In this document: in pieces, positions 43,666 through 55,399 of the stretch
Layout: each line of letters starts with the position of its first letter
Numbering within the stretch: position 1 is the stretch's first letter
Assembly (NCBI GenBank): GCA_036873135.1
Contig: JAPTYO010000009.1
Location: 38,394,756 to 38,458,755, forward strand
Source: Clarkia xantiana subsp. parviflora
Taxonomy: Eukaryota > Streptophyta > Magnoliopsida > Myrtales > Onagraceae
Reading direction: 5' to 3'
DNA: 64,000 bases
Made by a program: the position numbers and the translations under genes
The notes under the pieces: model-generated
Told to the model about the DNA's origin: nothing
What the model saw: only the letters and a program-made list of their open reading frames with translations
Database searches by the model: none

Positions 43666-44145
43666 CACCGTTAGTCTTGAACTTGCCCGTTCCAAGGAGA
43701 AGGTGTGTGCGCTTGGCTTGAAGATAGTTGATTCAGAGACCAAATATCAGGTGCAGGAGACTCAAATTTCTGATCTTGAAGCTGAGATGATTGCGCTTGA
43801 GAAACAGATTTCTGATGATATCCCGTCTCGAGAGGCTGCCTTGATTGCCGCACGTGAGGAACATTATGCGCTTGGAGTTGAAGCGGGTTTTTCCCAGTAT
43901 TTGAGTACTCCCGCTTTTAGTCTTGCAGCTAAGAAGATAACTGATACCATGATGGGAAAGCGTGCCGAGGATTAGTTTCGTCGTGTCAACGCGCTTGCCC
44001 CCAACTTTCCTTTTGACAAGCTTGGGCCTTGTTCTGACTATGTCGTTAACTACCTTAAGGCATTGCACACTTTGGGGTTTGATGTATCCGCCTATAATAT
44101 GAATGAAGATGGAGGAGGTGCTGATGTCATTCTTGCTTCTCCCTA
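43666..44145 (+). pseudogene. Tat-F antisense gene, C-terminal coiled-coil part
   Basis: The frame LELARSKEKVCALGLK... is heptad-rich (Leu, Ile, Glu; ISDLEAEMIALEKQISDD) with high coiled-coil likelihood. TAG at 43973-43975 interrupts it. The frame continues through LAPNFPFDKLGPCSDYV, the PxFPFxxLG motif also found near the C-termini in Tat-B, Tat-C (PDFPFSQLGD) and Tat-I (PQFPFGDLGD), and stops near 44143. It links Tat-F's gene to the same family as the others. Confidence 0.68.
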
Positions 44146-45328
44146 GCTTACTGGGGATAGTGGAACTTCTCATGTATCTTTGAGTTGATGTTTGAACTTG
44201 GTGCTGATTTCCTGGACATGCTGTCTTAGTCCTTTGGAGATGATGATATGTTTTCTTGTATGGTACTTCATCCTTGGTACTTCGTCCTTTGGACCTGTTT
44301 TTAATAATAATAATCATGTGATAACTTGTTAGTAATGTTTCATACCTTGAGCTATCATTATTTTCCGCATGTGTTGGACTTGAATTTTAGGATTGGATAC
44401 TTTGTCATGACGCATAGAACATCCCATGTTACGACTGTAGTATTGTAGATAGTAATGTACTTGGCACTGGCACTTGGCACTTGGCGCTGGCACTTAACAT
44501 ATAGTAGTATTGTCTTAACAAAGCAAGTCTTTAGTTTATACCGTCTCTTAGTTCCACTCTATGGCGACGTTGTTGCAAGATACTTCTTGCTTATTTTGCT
44601 ATTTTGCGTTAAATGCTAAAGAGCAAGATAACGTTATACAAGACTCGACTTGTAAGTTTGATGAGTTTTGTACAAGGTTTGGTTTTAAAAGTATATAACA
44701 TGAAGCTATCCTTTTTCAGGCCTAAGTCTTCATGGTGTATGAACCCTTAAGAGAGTATACATACTTTTAGTGTGTGGGGTTGTCGTCTATTAAGAGGATT
44801 TCCGCCACGGTGGGGTGATCAGTCCCATAATGTATTTACCGCATCCTGTTTTTATTCAGGGAATGGCTATGAACGTGCCTGAAGGATTTCACCACACGCC
44901 ATTTTTTATAAGTAGATACGGGGTTTGCCCTTTTGAAAAGGATGTCGCAACATGTTACTTTTGATAGATGTGACATGGTTTTATCCTTACAAGGAGGACC
45001 TTGCACTATGTCACTTTTGGGGCATTGTATGATGTTTCTTTTGAGTGAATACTACTTTGAATTTGTTGAAGACGAACTTGTTGATGTTGCCTATTATAAG
45101 TTGCATGGCGTGATGATTTGTTGATATGAGTAGTATGCACGTTGTTTGCTACTTGATGTTAATCCAGAGTATAGTGCATAATGTGGGAAGGTACCTACGA
45201 GAGTAAATTGACTTTATTAAATGATTGTAAACAAACTTGGAGTTAATAAATCTCCCCTTTTTTTTACATAAGAGTTTAAGACAAAAAAGCTTGATACAAT
45301 AGCTCCTTTGTAATATAATATTCTTCCT
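44146..45328 (-). other. Tat-F sequence between antisense gene and pol
   Basis: AT-rich, with a short GGCACTTGGCACTGGCAC-type repeat at 44460-44500. Small frames lack motifs. By analogy with Tat-B, -C and -I this is the 3' UTR of pol and of the convergent antisense transcript; no large tandem array is present here. Confidence 0.5.
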
Positions 45329-48300
45329 TCATCCGTGAAATTTCTTCAAGTGCCCCCCATTGAATGTGTTTGGAAGGATTTTGCCTTCAGTATCTTTGGG
45401 GCGGTATGCGCTAACATAAGGGACTGATACAATCTTGTATGGGTCTTCCCACTTTGGAGATAACTTGTTGATTTGCTCCAAGTGTGAGAATTCATTCCTT
45501 CTCCACACCATCTCGCCCACATGGAATTGTCTTTCTTTCACTTTTCTGTTGTAGTGTCTTGCAGTTATTAAGCGCATACGTGCTTGGGTTAGCTCTGAGT
45601 TTCACCTTCTTTCGTCTACCAAGTCCAGGTCTAAATGCATTTCCGCTTCGTTGGTTTGGGGATTGAAATGAGTTGTGCGGTATGATGAGACAGCAATTTC
45701 GATTGGGGCTACGGCTTCTGTTCCGTATACTAGGCTGAATGGTGTTTCACCTGTTGACTCCTTTGGGGTTGTTCGCACAGCCCATAGGACACTGCTAAGC
45801 TCTTCTGCCCATCCTCCCTTTAAAGCGTGAACTCTTTTCTTAAGACCATCCAGGACGATCTTGTTGGCGGATTCGACTTGTCCATTGGTTTGGGCATGAC
45901 GCACTGATGCGAAGCGGTGATCTTTGTTGAGTCTTTCGCAAAACGTCTGAAGTCTTGCACTCCTGAATTGTGGCCCATTGTCATTGATGAGTACTCCTGG
46001 TATGCCATAACGTGCAATGATGTGGTTTCGTATGAAATCCATTATTTGCGTGTCCGTCGTACGTGCTAACGCCTTAGCTTCAATCTACTTGGAAAAGTAG
46101 TCGATGGCTACTACAATGTACTTTGTTTGCCCCTTGGATTGTGGAAGTGGACCCACCAAGTCAATTCCCCATTGTGCAAACGGCTAGGAACTTGCAATTG
46201 GACACAATTCTACTGCGGGAGCCGTTATGTTCCTTAATATAGTTGACAGGATTCGCATTTCGTGACCATGTTTGTTGCTTGGCTTCTCATTGTTGGCCAA
46301 TAGTATCCTAGACCTAGCGCTTTTCGGATTAAGGATCTTGCCCCCTCGTGACTAGCTGCTTGGCCTTCGTGCAAGTCCTTCAACATTGTCATACCTTCTG
46401 GGAAAGTTAAGCACTTTATGTATGGTGTCGAGAATCCTTTCTTGTATAGCTGGCCTTCGATCAATGTATAGTTGACAATGATTCTTCTGATTTTTTGCGC
46501 TTTAAGTCTTTCTTCCGGCAGAACGTTATCCGTGAGGTATGCCAGATTTGGAGTCATCCAGGTAGGCTCTGTGTTGATATTTAATACTTCTAGTTTGTCG
46601 ATTACGGAGATGATCCTGTTTTCGACGAAGTGTGTTCCTTAGCCTTGTTCCCTTCCTTGCGTGAACTTGCTTAACGCATCTGTCGCTTGATTTTCTTCCC
46701 TTGGAACGGACGTTATGTTGAAAGTTTGAAAGCTTGTGATGATCTCCTTTGCTTGTCCCAAGTATTTCTCCACGTTCTCTGACTTGTCTATGTACTCGCC
46801 TTTGACTGGATTGACGACTAGCTGTGAGTCGCACTTGACTCTTAAGTGTTTGATTCCGAGACCTTTTGCGATCCTTAAGCCTGTTATCAAGGCTTCTTAT
46901 TCTGCCTCGTTATTCGTTGCTCTGATTGTTAGGCTTAGAGCATACTTCAACGGTTCCGACCCATCAGGCGGAATTATGAGGAAGCCAGCTCCTGATCCTT
47001 CAACATTTGAGGAACCATCAGTGTACATTTGCCACACTTCAGTGTGCTCTTCACTTTGTTGTGCCCCGTTTTGAATGTCAGTTTCCGGGGTTATCCCTGT
47101 GAACTCCGCGATAAAGTCTGCCAATGCTTGTCCCTTGTTTGTTGTTCGTGGTGCAAAGTGAATGCGGAATTCACTTTGCTCGATTGACCACTTTGTTAAG
47201 TTTCCTGACATGTTTGGCTTTGACAGGATGTGCTTTAAGGGTTGGTCCGTCAGGACTGTGGTCTCGAGTGCATGGAAGTATGGCCTCAATTTCCTTGCCG
47301 CCACTATGAGAGCGTATAGGTATTTCTCGATTGGCATATAATTCACTTCGTATTTTGCCAGGATCTTGCTCACTTAGTATACTGGGAGCTGTGTAGTCCC
47401 TTTTTGCTTGACGAGTACCGAGCTGATTGCAGTATTGCTTACGGATATGTACAGGTAGAGCGGCTCGCCTTGTATTGGTTTTGCTAACACTGGGAGCGTT
47501 CGCAGGTACTGCTTCAATTGTTGGAATGCTTCTTCACATACTGGTGTCCACTCGAACTTCTTGTTTGCACGAAGCACTTGGAAGAATGGAAGGGGTTTGT
47601 CTCCTATTCTTGCGAGGAACCTATTAGGAGTTGCTAAACGTCCATTCAGTTGTTGGACTTCTTTGTGCTTCTTGGGAGACTCATTTTCTTCTATCTCCTT
47701 TACTTTTTCCGGGTTTGCTTCGATCCCTCTTTCGCTGACCATGAAGCCAAGAACTTTTCCTGATTGCACGCCAAAGCCACAGTTTGTTGGATTTAATCTC
47801 AATTGAAATTCTCGCATTCTTATGAACACATGGCGGGGGTTATCAGCATGGTTACGCCTTTTTGTCGACTTCACGACCATGTCATCTACGTAAGCTTCCA
47901 TGATTCTCCCAATCATATCTCCGAATATTGTGTTGACCATACACTGGTATGTTGCTCCAGCATTAATTAGTCCAAATGGCATGACCTTGTAATTGTAGAT
48001 CTCGTTGTCTGCGTAGAACGCAGTGTGAGGTGCGTCCTGTTCCGCCATTGGAATTTGGTTGTATCCTGAATACGCATCCATTACTGACATTAGCTCGTGT
48101 CCTGCGGTGGCATCTACTAGTTGGTCGATCCTTGGCAGCGGATATGAATCCTTTGGACATGCGTTGTTGAGGTCTCTATAGTCGATACACATTCTCATCT
48201 TGCCGTTAGGTTTGGGTACCCAAAATGGATTCGCAACTCATGTTTGGTATTGCGACTCTTCAATGAAGCCCGCGTTCAGCAACTTGCCCACTTCTCTCGT

Positions 48301-48437
48301 ATTGCGAGCTTTTTGTCTCCCCCCAATGGTCGTAGTTATTGTGTTATAGGTCTGGATCCTGGTTTGATGTTGAGCTTGTGAGAGATTATGTTTGGGCTTA
48401 TTCCTGGCATATCGCTTGGTGACCATGCGAACAGCTC
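45329..48437 (-). pseudogene. pol: Tat-F pol remnant: RT, RNase H, integrase
   Basis: Minus strand from the RT start (FAWSPSDMPGIS, about 48434) through CIDYRDLNNACPKDSYPL, DAYSGYNQIPM and YVDDMVVKS (catalytic Asp pair kept), RNase H (MYTDGSSNVEGSGAG, CDSQLVVN) and integrase (LHEGQAASHEGAR, CESCQLY, INDNGPQFRSARLQ, GQVESANKIVLDGL). The reading frame is broken at about 48300, 47374, 46892, 46638, 46234-46050 and 45602 by stops and frameshifts. At 48437 the sequence changes abruptly to the Tat-H LTR; the rest of the element lies beyond the window. Confidence 0.9.
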
Positions 48438-49198
48438 TGATGGGTTCCGATGTAAATCGTTAGCTCCGTTAATAGCCAATGGACGGCGAGTAGGTCCGGT
48501 GGGCCTCGTGAAAAGCCTGGAAGGCCCAGAGGCCCAGCACGAAGGGCCCCGACTCTAGTGGTCCCGATGTATGAGCTGAATGCTCCCGATGAGAAGCCTC
48601 TGAGTAGGCCCCGATATGCCTTAGTAAAGGCCCCGATAATAAAGCCCCGCAGAGGCTGGACCTGTCCCGTAGAGACTAAAGGTCCTGGGTGGTGATCTAG
48701 AATGAGACAACTCTGGAGTCCCCGACAGGAGTCGGGACTTGTGATCAGAGGATAAAGACCGAGAAACCCGCCTACTAGATAGAGTAGTGGGAGACGGTTA
48801 GAGATAAAGATAAATTCCCCAAGATACGCAGGGCGTGCCCGAGATATGCGGAGTATGGGTAAGATACGCGGAGCGTGGGGCGAGATATACGGAATCCCGA
48901 CCGAGATATGCGGAATCGTGGCGAGATACACGGAATCATGGGTAAAACTGCCAGGCGCAGTAACAGGTAACTGAGTAACTTCCCCTCCTATATAAAGGAG
49001 GAAGTTACCTCAGAAAATCATCATCTAATACGAACTTAGACTTCTTGCTTATCACCCCATTGATCACATACTCATTTAAGCATCGGAGAGGGATTCTGGG
49101 TCACCACCCAGGTTATCCCCTTTTTCAGGATTACGCGGAGCCCATGAGTCCAAAGCTTTCCGTCAAGGACGTATCGGAGCTTCGTCCGTGATCCAACA
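48438..49198 (+). repeat. 5' LTR of Tat-H
   Basis: 761 bp, TGATGGGTTCCGATG to TCCGTGATCCAACA. TATATAAA at 48989-48996. It contains AAGCATCGGAGAGGG near 49078, a motif also present in the Tat-A/B/C/I LTRs. Only this LTR of the element is in view. Confidence 0.85.
48821..48943 (+). repeat. Short tandem repeat in the Tat-H LTR
   Basis: Six degenerate 20-21 bp units of the type GAGATACGCGGAGCGTGGG, within U3 about 50-170 bp upstream of the TATA box. Repeated upstream elements of this kind can act as enhancers; that is inference. Confidence 0.75.
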
Positions 49199-49199
49199 T

Positions 49200-49217
49200 T
49201 GGCGCCGTCTGTGGGAA
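49200..49217 (+). other. Primer binding site of Tat-H
   Basis: TGGCGCCGTCTGTGGGAA, one base after the LTR end. Same type as Tat-C and Tat-I. Confidence 0.85.
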
Positions 49218-49252
49218 ACTTACAAAAAGACAAGATAGTTTCTATCAGATCA

Positions 49253-50195
49253 ATGGCCGGTGGTGGCAAGAAGAAGCAAGTTCAGGCTGGCAGTTCTCGT
49301 CCCGCAGGAACTGTGAATTCCCCGTTGCCGGAACGTGTTGCTGAACAAGGTGAGAACCCTGCTCTTTCCCAGACAGGGGGGTAGGGTGATGGCTATGAGG
49401 TCTCAGTCCAAGACACAGAGAGGAACAGGCAGGATGTCCCGCGTAGGGAGGAAGATGAGGCTCCCCGAACCCGGTGGGCCATGGAGGAGAAGGAGTCCCG
49501 CAAAGGGAGGAAGGGTCGTCTTCGAACTCGGAGTTGGCCAAGGCAGTAGCAGATGCTATGCCAATGTTCTTGGCTGCCATGGAGGCCTTGCTGGACAAAA
49601 GAGAGGCCGCCAGGAGGGCGGAGGAGTTGCTTCCGCGAGAAGAATTACCACCACCCCCGCCGAGGATGGGCCCAGAGGAACAGGAGGTTCCGCCCAGGAG
49701 CAAGGGTAAGGAACCAGCACACCTGGAGAAGTTCGTGGTCGACGGCCCAGGACCAGTGCAAAATAGGACCATTCCCCTTAATGGCCCCATCACCTCCGAT
49801 CAGGTGGTGAAGATCGTTAGCATCTGTATGGGTGATCAGAAGCAGATGACATCGGAGCTAAGGGATCGGTCCAGCCATCCTTTCGTGCCGCGGCTGATAG
49901 ATACCGTCGCCCCGCCCGGGCTAGGTATCCCGACCATCAAGGAGTACGATGGTGAGAGGGACCCAGTTCGCCATGTTCAGAGGCATGTCCAGGCCTGTAT
50001 GGGACGAACATCGAACGATGACCTTATCTGTTCATTATTCCCGATAACCCTGGGAGAAAGGGCCATGACTTGGTTATTCAGCCTCCCGCCAGGATGCATC
50101 ACGTGTTGGGCTGATATGCACGATCGCTTCATCAAGCAGTACCAGGGTCGGAGGCGTCTTCTGAAGAGTGTAAGGTCCTTGACCCAGGTGGTGCA
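49253..50195 (+). pseudogene. gag: Tat-H gag, N-terminal half
   Basis: ATG at 49253 (MAGGGKKKQVQAGSS) 36 nt after the PBS. A TAG at 49382 and a frame change near 49480 interrupt the N-terminal charged region. From about 49500 the frame is open: ELAKAVADAMPMFLAAMEAL, HPFVPRLIDTVAPPGL, KEYDGERDPVRHVQRHVQ, then the Retrotrans_gag capsid-like block ITLGERAMTWLFSLPPG, DMHDRFIKQYQGRRRLL. It is cut by Tat-I in the GTGCA target at 50191-50195 and resumes at 60553. Confidence 0.85.
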
Positions 50196-51093
50196 TGTTA
50201 AGTTATGAGATCTAGGTCAACGGAGGGTCGGCTTTGATCTCACTCCTTACGAGGGATGTGTACGATCCGGTGTTCCTGAGTTGCTCTGCCTTAGCCTATC
50301 TTCTTCTTTCCTTCCTTCCTTCCTTTGCTTCTTCTCTCCTTCTACCCTGCAGAAGGGGCAATACCAGACACGGAGGGGGGGGGGGGGTGGTGCCTGGTGA
50401 ACCCTCTCCGATGCCTAAGTCAGTACTTTTCTAGAGAGATAAAGCTAGAGAGATGTCAAAGCTAAAATGTCCAAATGGCCAAGATGATCAAATGAGATGT
50501 GAAGGTGGGGTATTTATAGGCAACGGTGTCATTAAGGTGGCTTAATGACATCGTTAGCCTTTAAACACAATTAATTAACCTTTAAGCACATAATTAAGAC
50601 CTTAGGATTCGGAGGAGGTAGGCGGAGTGGACCGAGCATGGGAGTCCGAAGGTGGTGTCGGGGCCCTTGGGGGGGGAGAAATCCGACCCCCAAGGGTAGG
50701 GGTTGGGTGAGGACACCCAACCCCTCCTAGGGAGGGTGGGGTTGGCCAACCCCATCCCTCCTAGGAGGGATCGGGTTGGCCGACCCGATCTCTCCTAGGA
50801 GAGATCGGGTTGGCCAACCCGATCTCTCCTAGGAGAGATCGGGTTGGTCCACCCGATCTCCCCTAGGGGAGATCGGGTCGGCTGACCCGATCTCCCCTAG
50901 GGGAGGTCGGGTGTGGCCACCCAACCTCACCTAGGTGAGTTCGTCCTTGCCGGACGGGCGCCTTGGCCCCGTCCGAGCCGTCGATGTTCTCGCGAAGTGT
51001 CCGGGTTGAAGTTTCGATTTGCAATCATAAATGGGACGATAAAAATACAACGGTTCGGAAGTCAACGGGTTCAAATTGGGCGTATATCCATCC
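50196..51093 (-). repeat. 3' LTR of Tat-I
   Basis: 898 bp. The outer end TGTTAAGTTATGAG abuts GTGCA. The inner end reads GTATATCCATCC, one base off the family CCATCA. TATAAATA on the minus strand at 50511-50518. The G-tract near 50376-50390 differs in length from the other LTR. The purine tract of the minus strand lies at 51094-51107. Confidence 0.93.
50685..50940. repeat. Palindrome array in the LTR U3 (Tat-I 3' LTR)
   Basis: A run of near-perfect palindromes such as AGGAGAGATCGGGTTGGCCA mirrored as ACCCGATCTCTCCT, and CCCCTAGGGG and CACCTAGGTG centres, about 37 bp each. Equivalent arrays with different unit numbers occur at 1550-1640, 3720-3845, 11588-11710, 20040-20235 and 60170-60395. 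Confidence 0.88.
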
Positions 51094-52555
51094 CATGCCC
51101 CCGAGTCAACCAATGGCCTAACCCTTGATTGACTCTATTTTAGGATGGTATGACACGCGCAATTTGAAACCGGGATTTTACCTTCTTTGTCTGAATGCCT
51201 GCTTACCCATGGATGCGTGCCTCTGACTCTGCCCCCCTGTCTAATGAGATAGAGGAATTGTAAACGTCAGAGTAGCACGGACGTGTGCCTAGGCACTCGT
51301 CCGTCTGAGGCGGGAGTAATAAACTTATCTCTGCTACAGGTGTATACTCAAAAAATACAAACTTGCACAGGGGTGTGATACGAATGCAGCTAAATAACTT
51401 ACGCTTCAATTTCGTGCCGGGATTCCATCTAAATAAGGAGAAATTTTAATTTTGGCCAAAAATTTTCCTAAGTATGGAATGCTCAAAAATAAAACTATCT
51501 TGATAATTTTTCTAAGTATGGGAATATACTTAGCTATAGGTGAAAGGGATAAAAATAATGGTTTTTCCTTGGCCCTTAGATTTTATTTAAGGCTAGATGG
51601 ATGGTGGTGATTAAAACTCCTAAGAAACCCTATCATCCTTTTAACATAAAAGAGGAGAGTTAGAAAAATACCTCCAAGAGTCACCCTAGCCACCATCTTC
51701 CTTCTTCACTTACCCTTGGAGAGCAAGAAAGGTTGGAGAGCACCCCCAAGGAGGAGGACCGGCCAGAATTTTTAGTGGTGAACCAGAAATTCCGACCGGC
51801 CAAGAAAAGGGGACCCCGGCGTCGGACAGAGGCGGCAGCTGGCTGGGACGGCAGCCTCAACCACCAGCGGCGCGGAGGGACGGCCAGGCGACGGCGAGGT
51901 CGCTGCCGGCGGGGACGGCAGCTGGTCCATCGAGGGCAGTCGACGGTGCAGGGGGCGATTCCGGTGGGACGTGCAGGGCTCTCCGGCGACGGTGGGGCGG
52001 GCGAGATCACCTCCGGCGACGGCAAGGCCCAAATTCCGGCGAGGGACTGATTTTCGGGCGTCTTCAAATTCGAAATCCGGACCCGTTTACCATATCGGGT
52101 CGGGTTTTCCGAAGGTCCGCTCTTTTCCTTTCCATTACCGCGTAAAACGTCGATTTTTGAATCGTTGATATTTGATTGCCGATGCTTGATTGCCGATGCT
52201 TGATTGCCGATGCTTGATTGCCGAAATTTAATTAAATGTGGGATTGCCGTAGATAGCCGTTGGTAGTTGTGGATTTTGGGGAAAAATGTTTGCCGGTCGT
52301 CCGGATATGGTTTCTTGTCCGATTGGGTTATCCCGGTCTTGAATTTGGAGGGTATAATGGTAATTTTTTCCAAAATCCGACCTTAGGCTCGGATAAAACT
52401 ATTTGACTCGGTTGTTGTCGTTGGTTGAGTGTCGGGGTATTTCCGGTTCCTCGAAAATTTCTCTTATCTTGATATTTGTCGTGTCGTGGCAGGTACTATA
52501 CTCCTGGTGGTGTCCACGTACGCAGACTCTTCAGAGACGCCATATTCTCCGAAGG
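51094..52555 (+). other. Tat-I 3' UTR and antisense-gene leader
   Basis: 51094-51480 is LTR-proximal sequence shared by the family. 51660-52060 is a GC-rich block (CCGGCGACGG words) and 52170-52230 has a 15-bp minisatellite (GATTGCCGATGCTT, four copies). It matches 1-1397 of Tat-A in inverse. Read on + it leads into the antisense gene, and a probable untranslated first exon would lie here. The overlapping GC-rich frames at 51681-52373 are not called. Confidence 0.6.
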
Positions 52556-54952
52556 ATGAGTGAGTTCCTTTTTCTCTTCCTTTTCGGTCGCGTTACTTCC
52601 TTTCCTATTGCTAGCTTAGTATCGTGACCTTCATTGGGGTGTTAGTCGAAATTTGATTCGTGCTTTGGGGTTTCTTGCTATCTTTGCCTTAGGTCTTGCT
52701 ATTCTGTCAGAGAACCATATCACTAGGTCCGATTACAACGAACATGTTACCCTAGGAGATATCAGTCCCCTAGATGAGCCTCTGTATCCTTTTCTCCCCT
52801 CCTTGGGGAATACTCGCGGGACGGTGACGGAGCCTCCTATAGGGAAGGTCGCCGTGTACCCCTCTCAGATCCGATTCGGGCTGAGGCTGCCTTACTGTGA
52901 CGAGCTTATAGAGTTGAGCAGGTTCTTCAGGATTTCTCCTGTGAACCTTGCCCCCAGTGCCCTCCGTGTCTGGGTGGGCTTCCGGGTATTGTGCCATTGG
53001 TACTCCTGGAAGTACTCTCTCGTTCTATTCCGATGCTTCTATCGGTTCCAGTACCGGACGAGGGTGGGGTTTGCGAGTTTCGTAACTCGCCATCCGACCT
53101 TCAAAGATCGCCGATTCTCTGATTTCGGGTTGAGTGGGGTCGAGTGGGATACCTCCCTCCGTTTTGTGACCCAGATTGACAATTCGGCCAGTCACTGGGC
53201 TAAGCATTACTTCTTCATTACGGACCGATACGTTACTTGGTCGGTCTTGAATGAGGATCAGTCCGATGGTTGGCCTGCTTTTGGAGAGTTCTCTTCGGTT
53301 GATTTGAAGACTATGAAGATCATTCACGAGAGCAACAGGACCCGGTCTTACTGCCCCGTGTCTTTAATAACTGGGACGGATCTTTACGAGGCCGGGATCA
53401 GTCTGACTCCTGACTCCGGGGGTTCGGTATGTCACTTGGTCTTTCCATCTTTATTTACCTTCTGCTCTTCCTTTGTAGGTTGGTTTCATGGAAAAACCTA
53501 TAACATGCAGGGAGCCCCTGTTGATCTGAGCAAGAGGAAGGCTCCTTCTAGTTCTGCTTTGAAGAAATCCCCCCTGCCTGGGAAGAAGGCTGGGGCCTCT
53601 GGTATGCTTTCTCCTATTTGCTTCTTTATGGTGTAACTTATGTTTTCCTTATCTTGTTTTTCTTACCTTGCTAGGGCGCTCCCCCTTGGTGACTGAGAGG
53701 GTCGTCTCCGTTGGCAGAGATTCTGGACCTTCCAAGTCCAAGCCGCGGAGATCTGATTCTGAGGCCGGGGCCTCGGCTGCTAAGAGAAAGAAGGCTGTGG
53801 ATCCTGCTTCGCCTACTGCTCGTCCTCCGACCCTATCTCGTGATAAGGAGATGGTGGTCGAAGAGGTGCCTTCCCTGGCTGACAAAGGGAAGCGACCTGC
53901 TGGTGGTGGTTCCCCTGCCCCCCAGCCGAGGGCACGGTCCTCAGGTATGATCTCTACCTTGTTGCTGATCCTTGTATGTTTATACTCTCCTTTTACTTGC
54001 TTTGCTTGTGTAGGTGGGCCTCCGACTTTAAGTCGGAAGGATTTCGCACGGCTCACTGATGAAGATGTTATTGGGTCTGAGTGGACTCCCTTCGCTGGTC
54101 TGAAGGAGTTCCACCTCGATAGCACCTCCTCTTTGCGGACTCCTGAGGTTGGCGTCCGCGTACTCCGCGGCGCCATCCCCCCTGGCGATCGTGTTGCTCC
54201 GCCCAAGTCTCCTGGGGAGACTCGGCGCTTTGTTCAGGGGGTACTCTCTCGTTATGCACCTGTGAGTTGTTCCTTACTTTCCTTTCATTACTTTCATAAT
54301 GGCTATCTTTCGGTTATTCATCCCTTGTTTGTATTGTTAGGGTATGTCTGACATGGTGAACATGTCCTCGCTCGTGCTCGAGTTATCTGACGAGAGGAAG
54401 ACCCTTGAGGACAGCCAGGTCTCTCTCAAGGCGGAGGTCGCCACTGCTGCTGAGAAGGCGCGTATATCTGATTTGAGGCTGCAGGAGCTCCAGGGCCAGG
54501 TGTCCTTGCTTGAAGCCACTGTGGGCAGTTTGCGTCGGGAAGCTGAGGTTGCTGCGTCGCTTCATTCTGAGGAGCTGCGGAGGTTGGAGACTAAGTGTCG
54601 GGCGGAGGAGAGGGCTGTCGCGGTATCTGAGTACAAGGCCTCCTCTGCCTTCACCGCCGATTATAGCACACGTCTCACTCAGGAGATGAACCAATTCGGT
54701 GAGTATCTGGTTGATCACATATACCGGATTGATCCTCAGTTCCCGTTTGGTGACCTTGGTGACTTTGGGCCATATGCCACTGGCTACGCGACTGTTCTGA
54801 TGGGCCAGGCTGCTGTTGCAGACGAGGCTGCCCCAGCCCAGGTGGATGCTACACCTGTGGAGATTGGTACCTCAGATTCCTCTTCCTCATCTATTTCCGC
54901 TGGCGGTTCAGCTTCAGGGGGTGAGGGTGACTCCCCCGAAGGTTCTGACTGA
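52556..54952 (+). CDS. Long antisense gene of Tat-I, six exons, intact; Transposase_28-like N-terminus
   Basis: Proposed exons are 52556-52559, 52711-53426, 53511-53601, 53675-53944, 54014-54261 and 54341-54952. All introns have GT...AG borders (GTGAGT...GTCAG, GTATGT...TGCAG, GTATGC...GCTAG, GTATGA...TGTAG, GTGAGT...GTTAG). Joined length is 1941 nt, 646 codons plus stop, with every junction in phase. Residues about 40-200 (YPSQIRFGLRLPYCDEL, LAPSALRVWVGFRVLC, SWKYSLVLFRCFYRF) resemble Pfam Transposase_28, 'putative gypsy type transposon'. The middle is basic and Ser/Pro-rich (KPRRSDSEAGASAAKRKKA, nuclear-signal-like). Then come VIGSEWTPF and SLRTPEVGVRVL, a coiled coil, PQFPFGDLGDFGPYA and an acidic Ser-rich tail. 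Despite the Pfam name no DDE catalytic triad is evident. It is read opposite to gag. The first exon is the least certain part. Confidence 0.75.
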
Positions 54953-55399
54953 CTTGTTTATCTCATACTATCCTTGTATATATAACTACACTCCTTCTCC
55001 CCTTGTACGGGTTGAGTGTCTTTTGAGGTTGTGATGGTGTTTGTTGTTACTTTCCTTTGCCGCATTGTGTTGTTGACTACGTGGTTCATTTGCCTTTATA
55101 TTAGTGCTTCTCATGCTTTTGTATATATCTCTTCTCATGATGCCTCCCTATGCCTTGTGTATGGCTCTTTGTGTATGGACCCTTCCCTTGGTATATTTCC
55201 TTTACTTATTCTTCTTTCGTGGTTTCCTTCATGTCATACCTGTCATTTCATAAAGAAAAAACATTACTTGTTCTTCACATTACTTTACTTAGAAATTTCT
55301 TTCTCATGTTATTCTTCTGAGCATGGTATCCTTCTAAGCATGGTATCCTTCTAAGCATGGTGTGATGATCTCTTCTGATACCCCTTACACGGTATACGT
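54953..55399 (+). other. Downstream region of the Tat-I antisense gene
   Basis: AT-rich, conserved with 6250-6629 of Tat-B and 17176-17607 of Tat-C; ends in repeated AGCATGGTATCCTTCTA words. Likely 3' UTR. The plus-strand frame at 55016-55354 is a relic-like match to non-coding UTR in Tat-B and is not called. Confidence 0.5.

Larger units (their letters stand above)
31800..48437 (-). mobile_element. Tat-F: old Ty3/gypsy Tat-like element, interrupted by Cop-G
   Basis: On the minus strand: decayed pol (48437-45329), UTR, C-terminal part of an antisense gene (43666-44145, +), an inverted and a direct copy of its N-terminal part (43284-41018), 79-bp tandem array (40905-39915 continuing at 33080-33005 across Cop-G), then a GC-rich leader-like region (32550-32050). 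That order (pol, antisense gene, leader) parallels Tat-I. No LTR of Tat-F is recognised; the 3' LTR may lie near 25813-26100 or be lost. The 5' part is interrupted at 48437 by Tat-H and should continue beyond the window. Confidence 0.7.

Noticed and set aside
52653..53636. Single-exon protein of 327 aa starting at 52653
   Set aside because: The N-terminal hydrophobic part is explained as intron, and splicing at 52560-52710 and 53427-53510 joins all later exons in phase; reading through gives a stop soon after.
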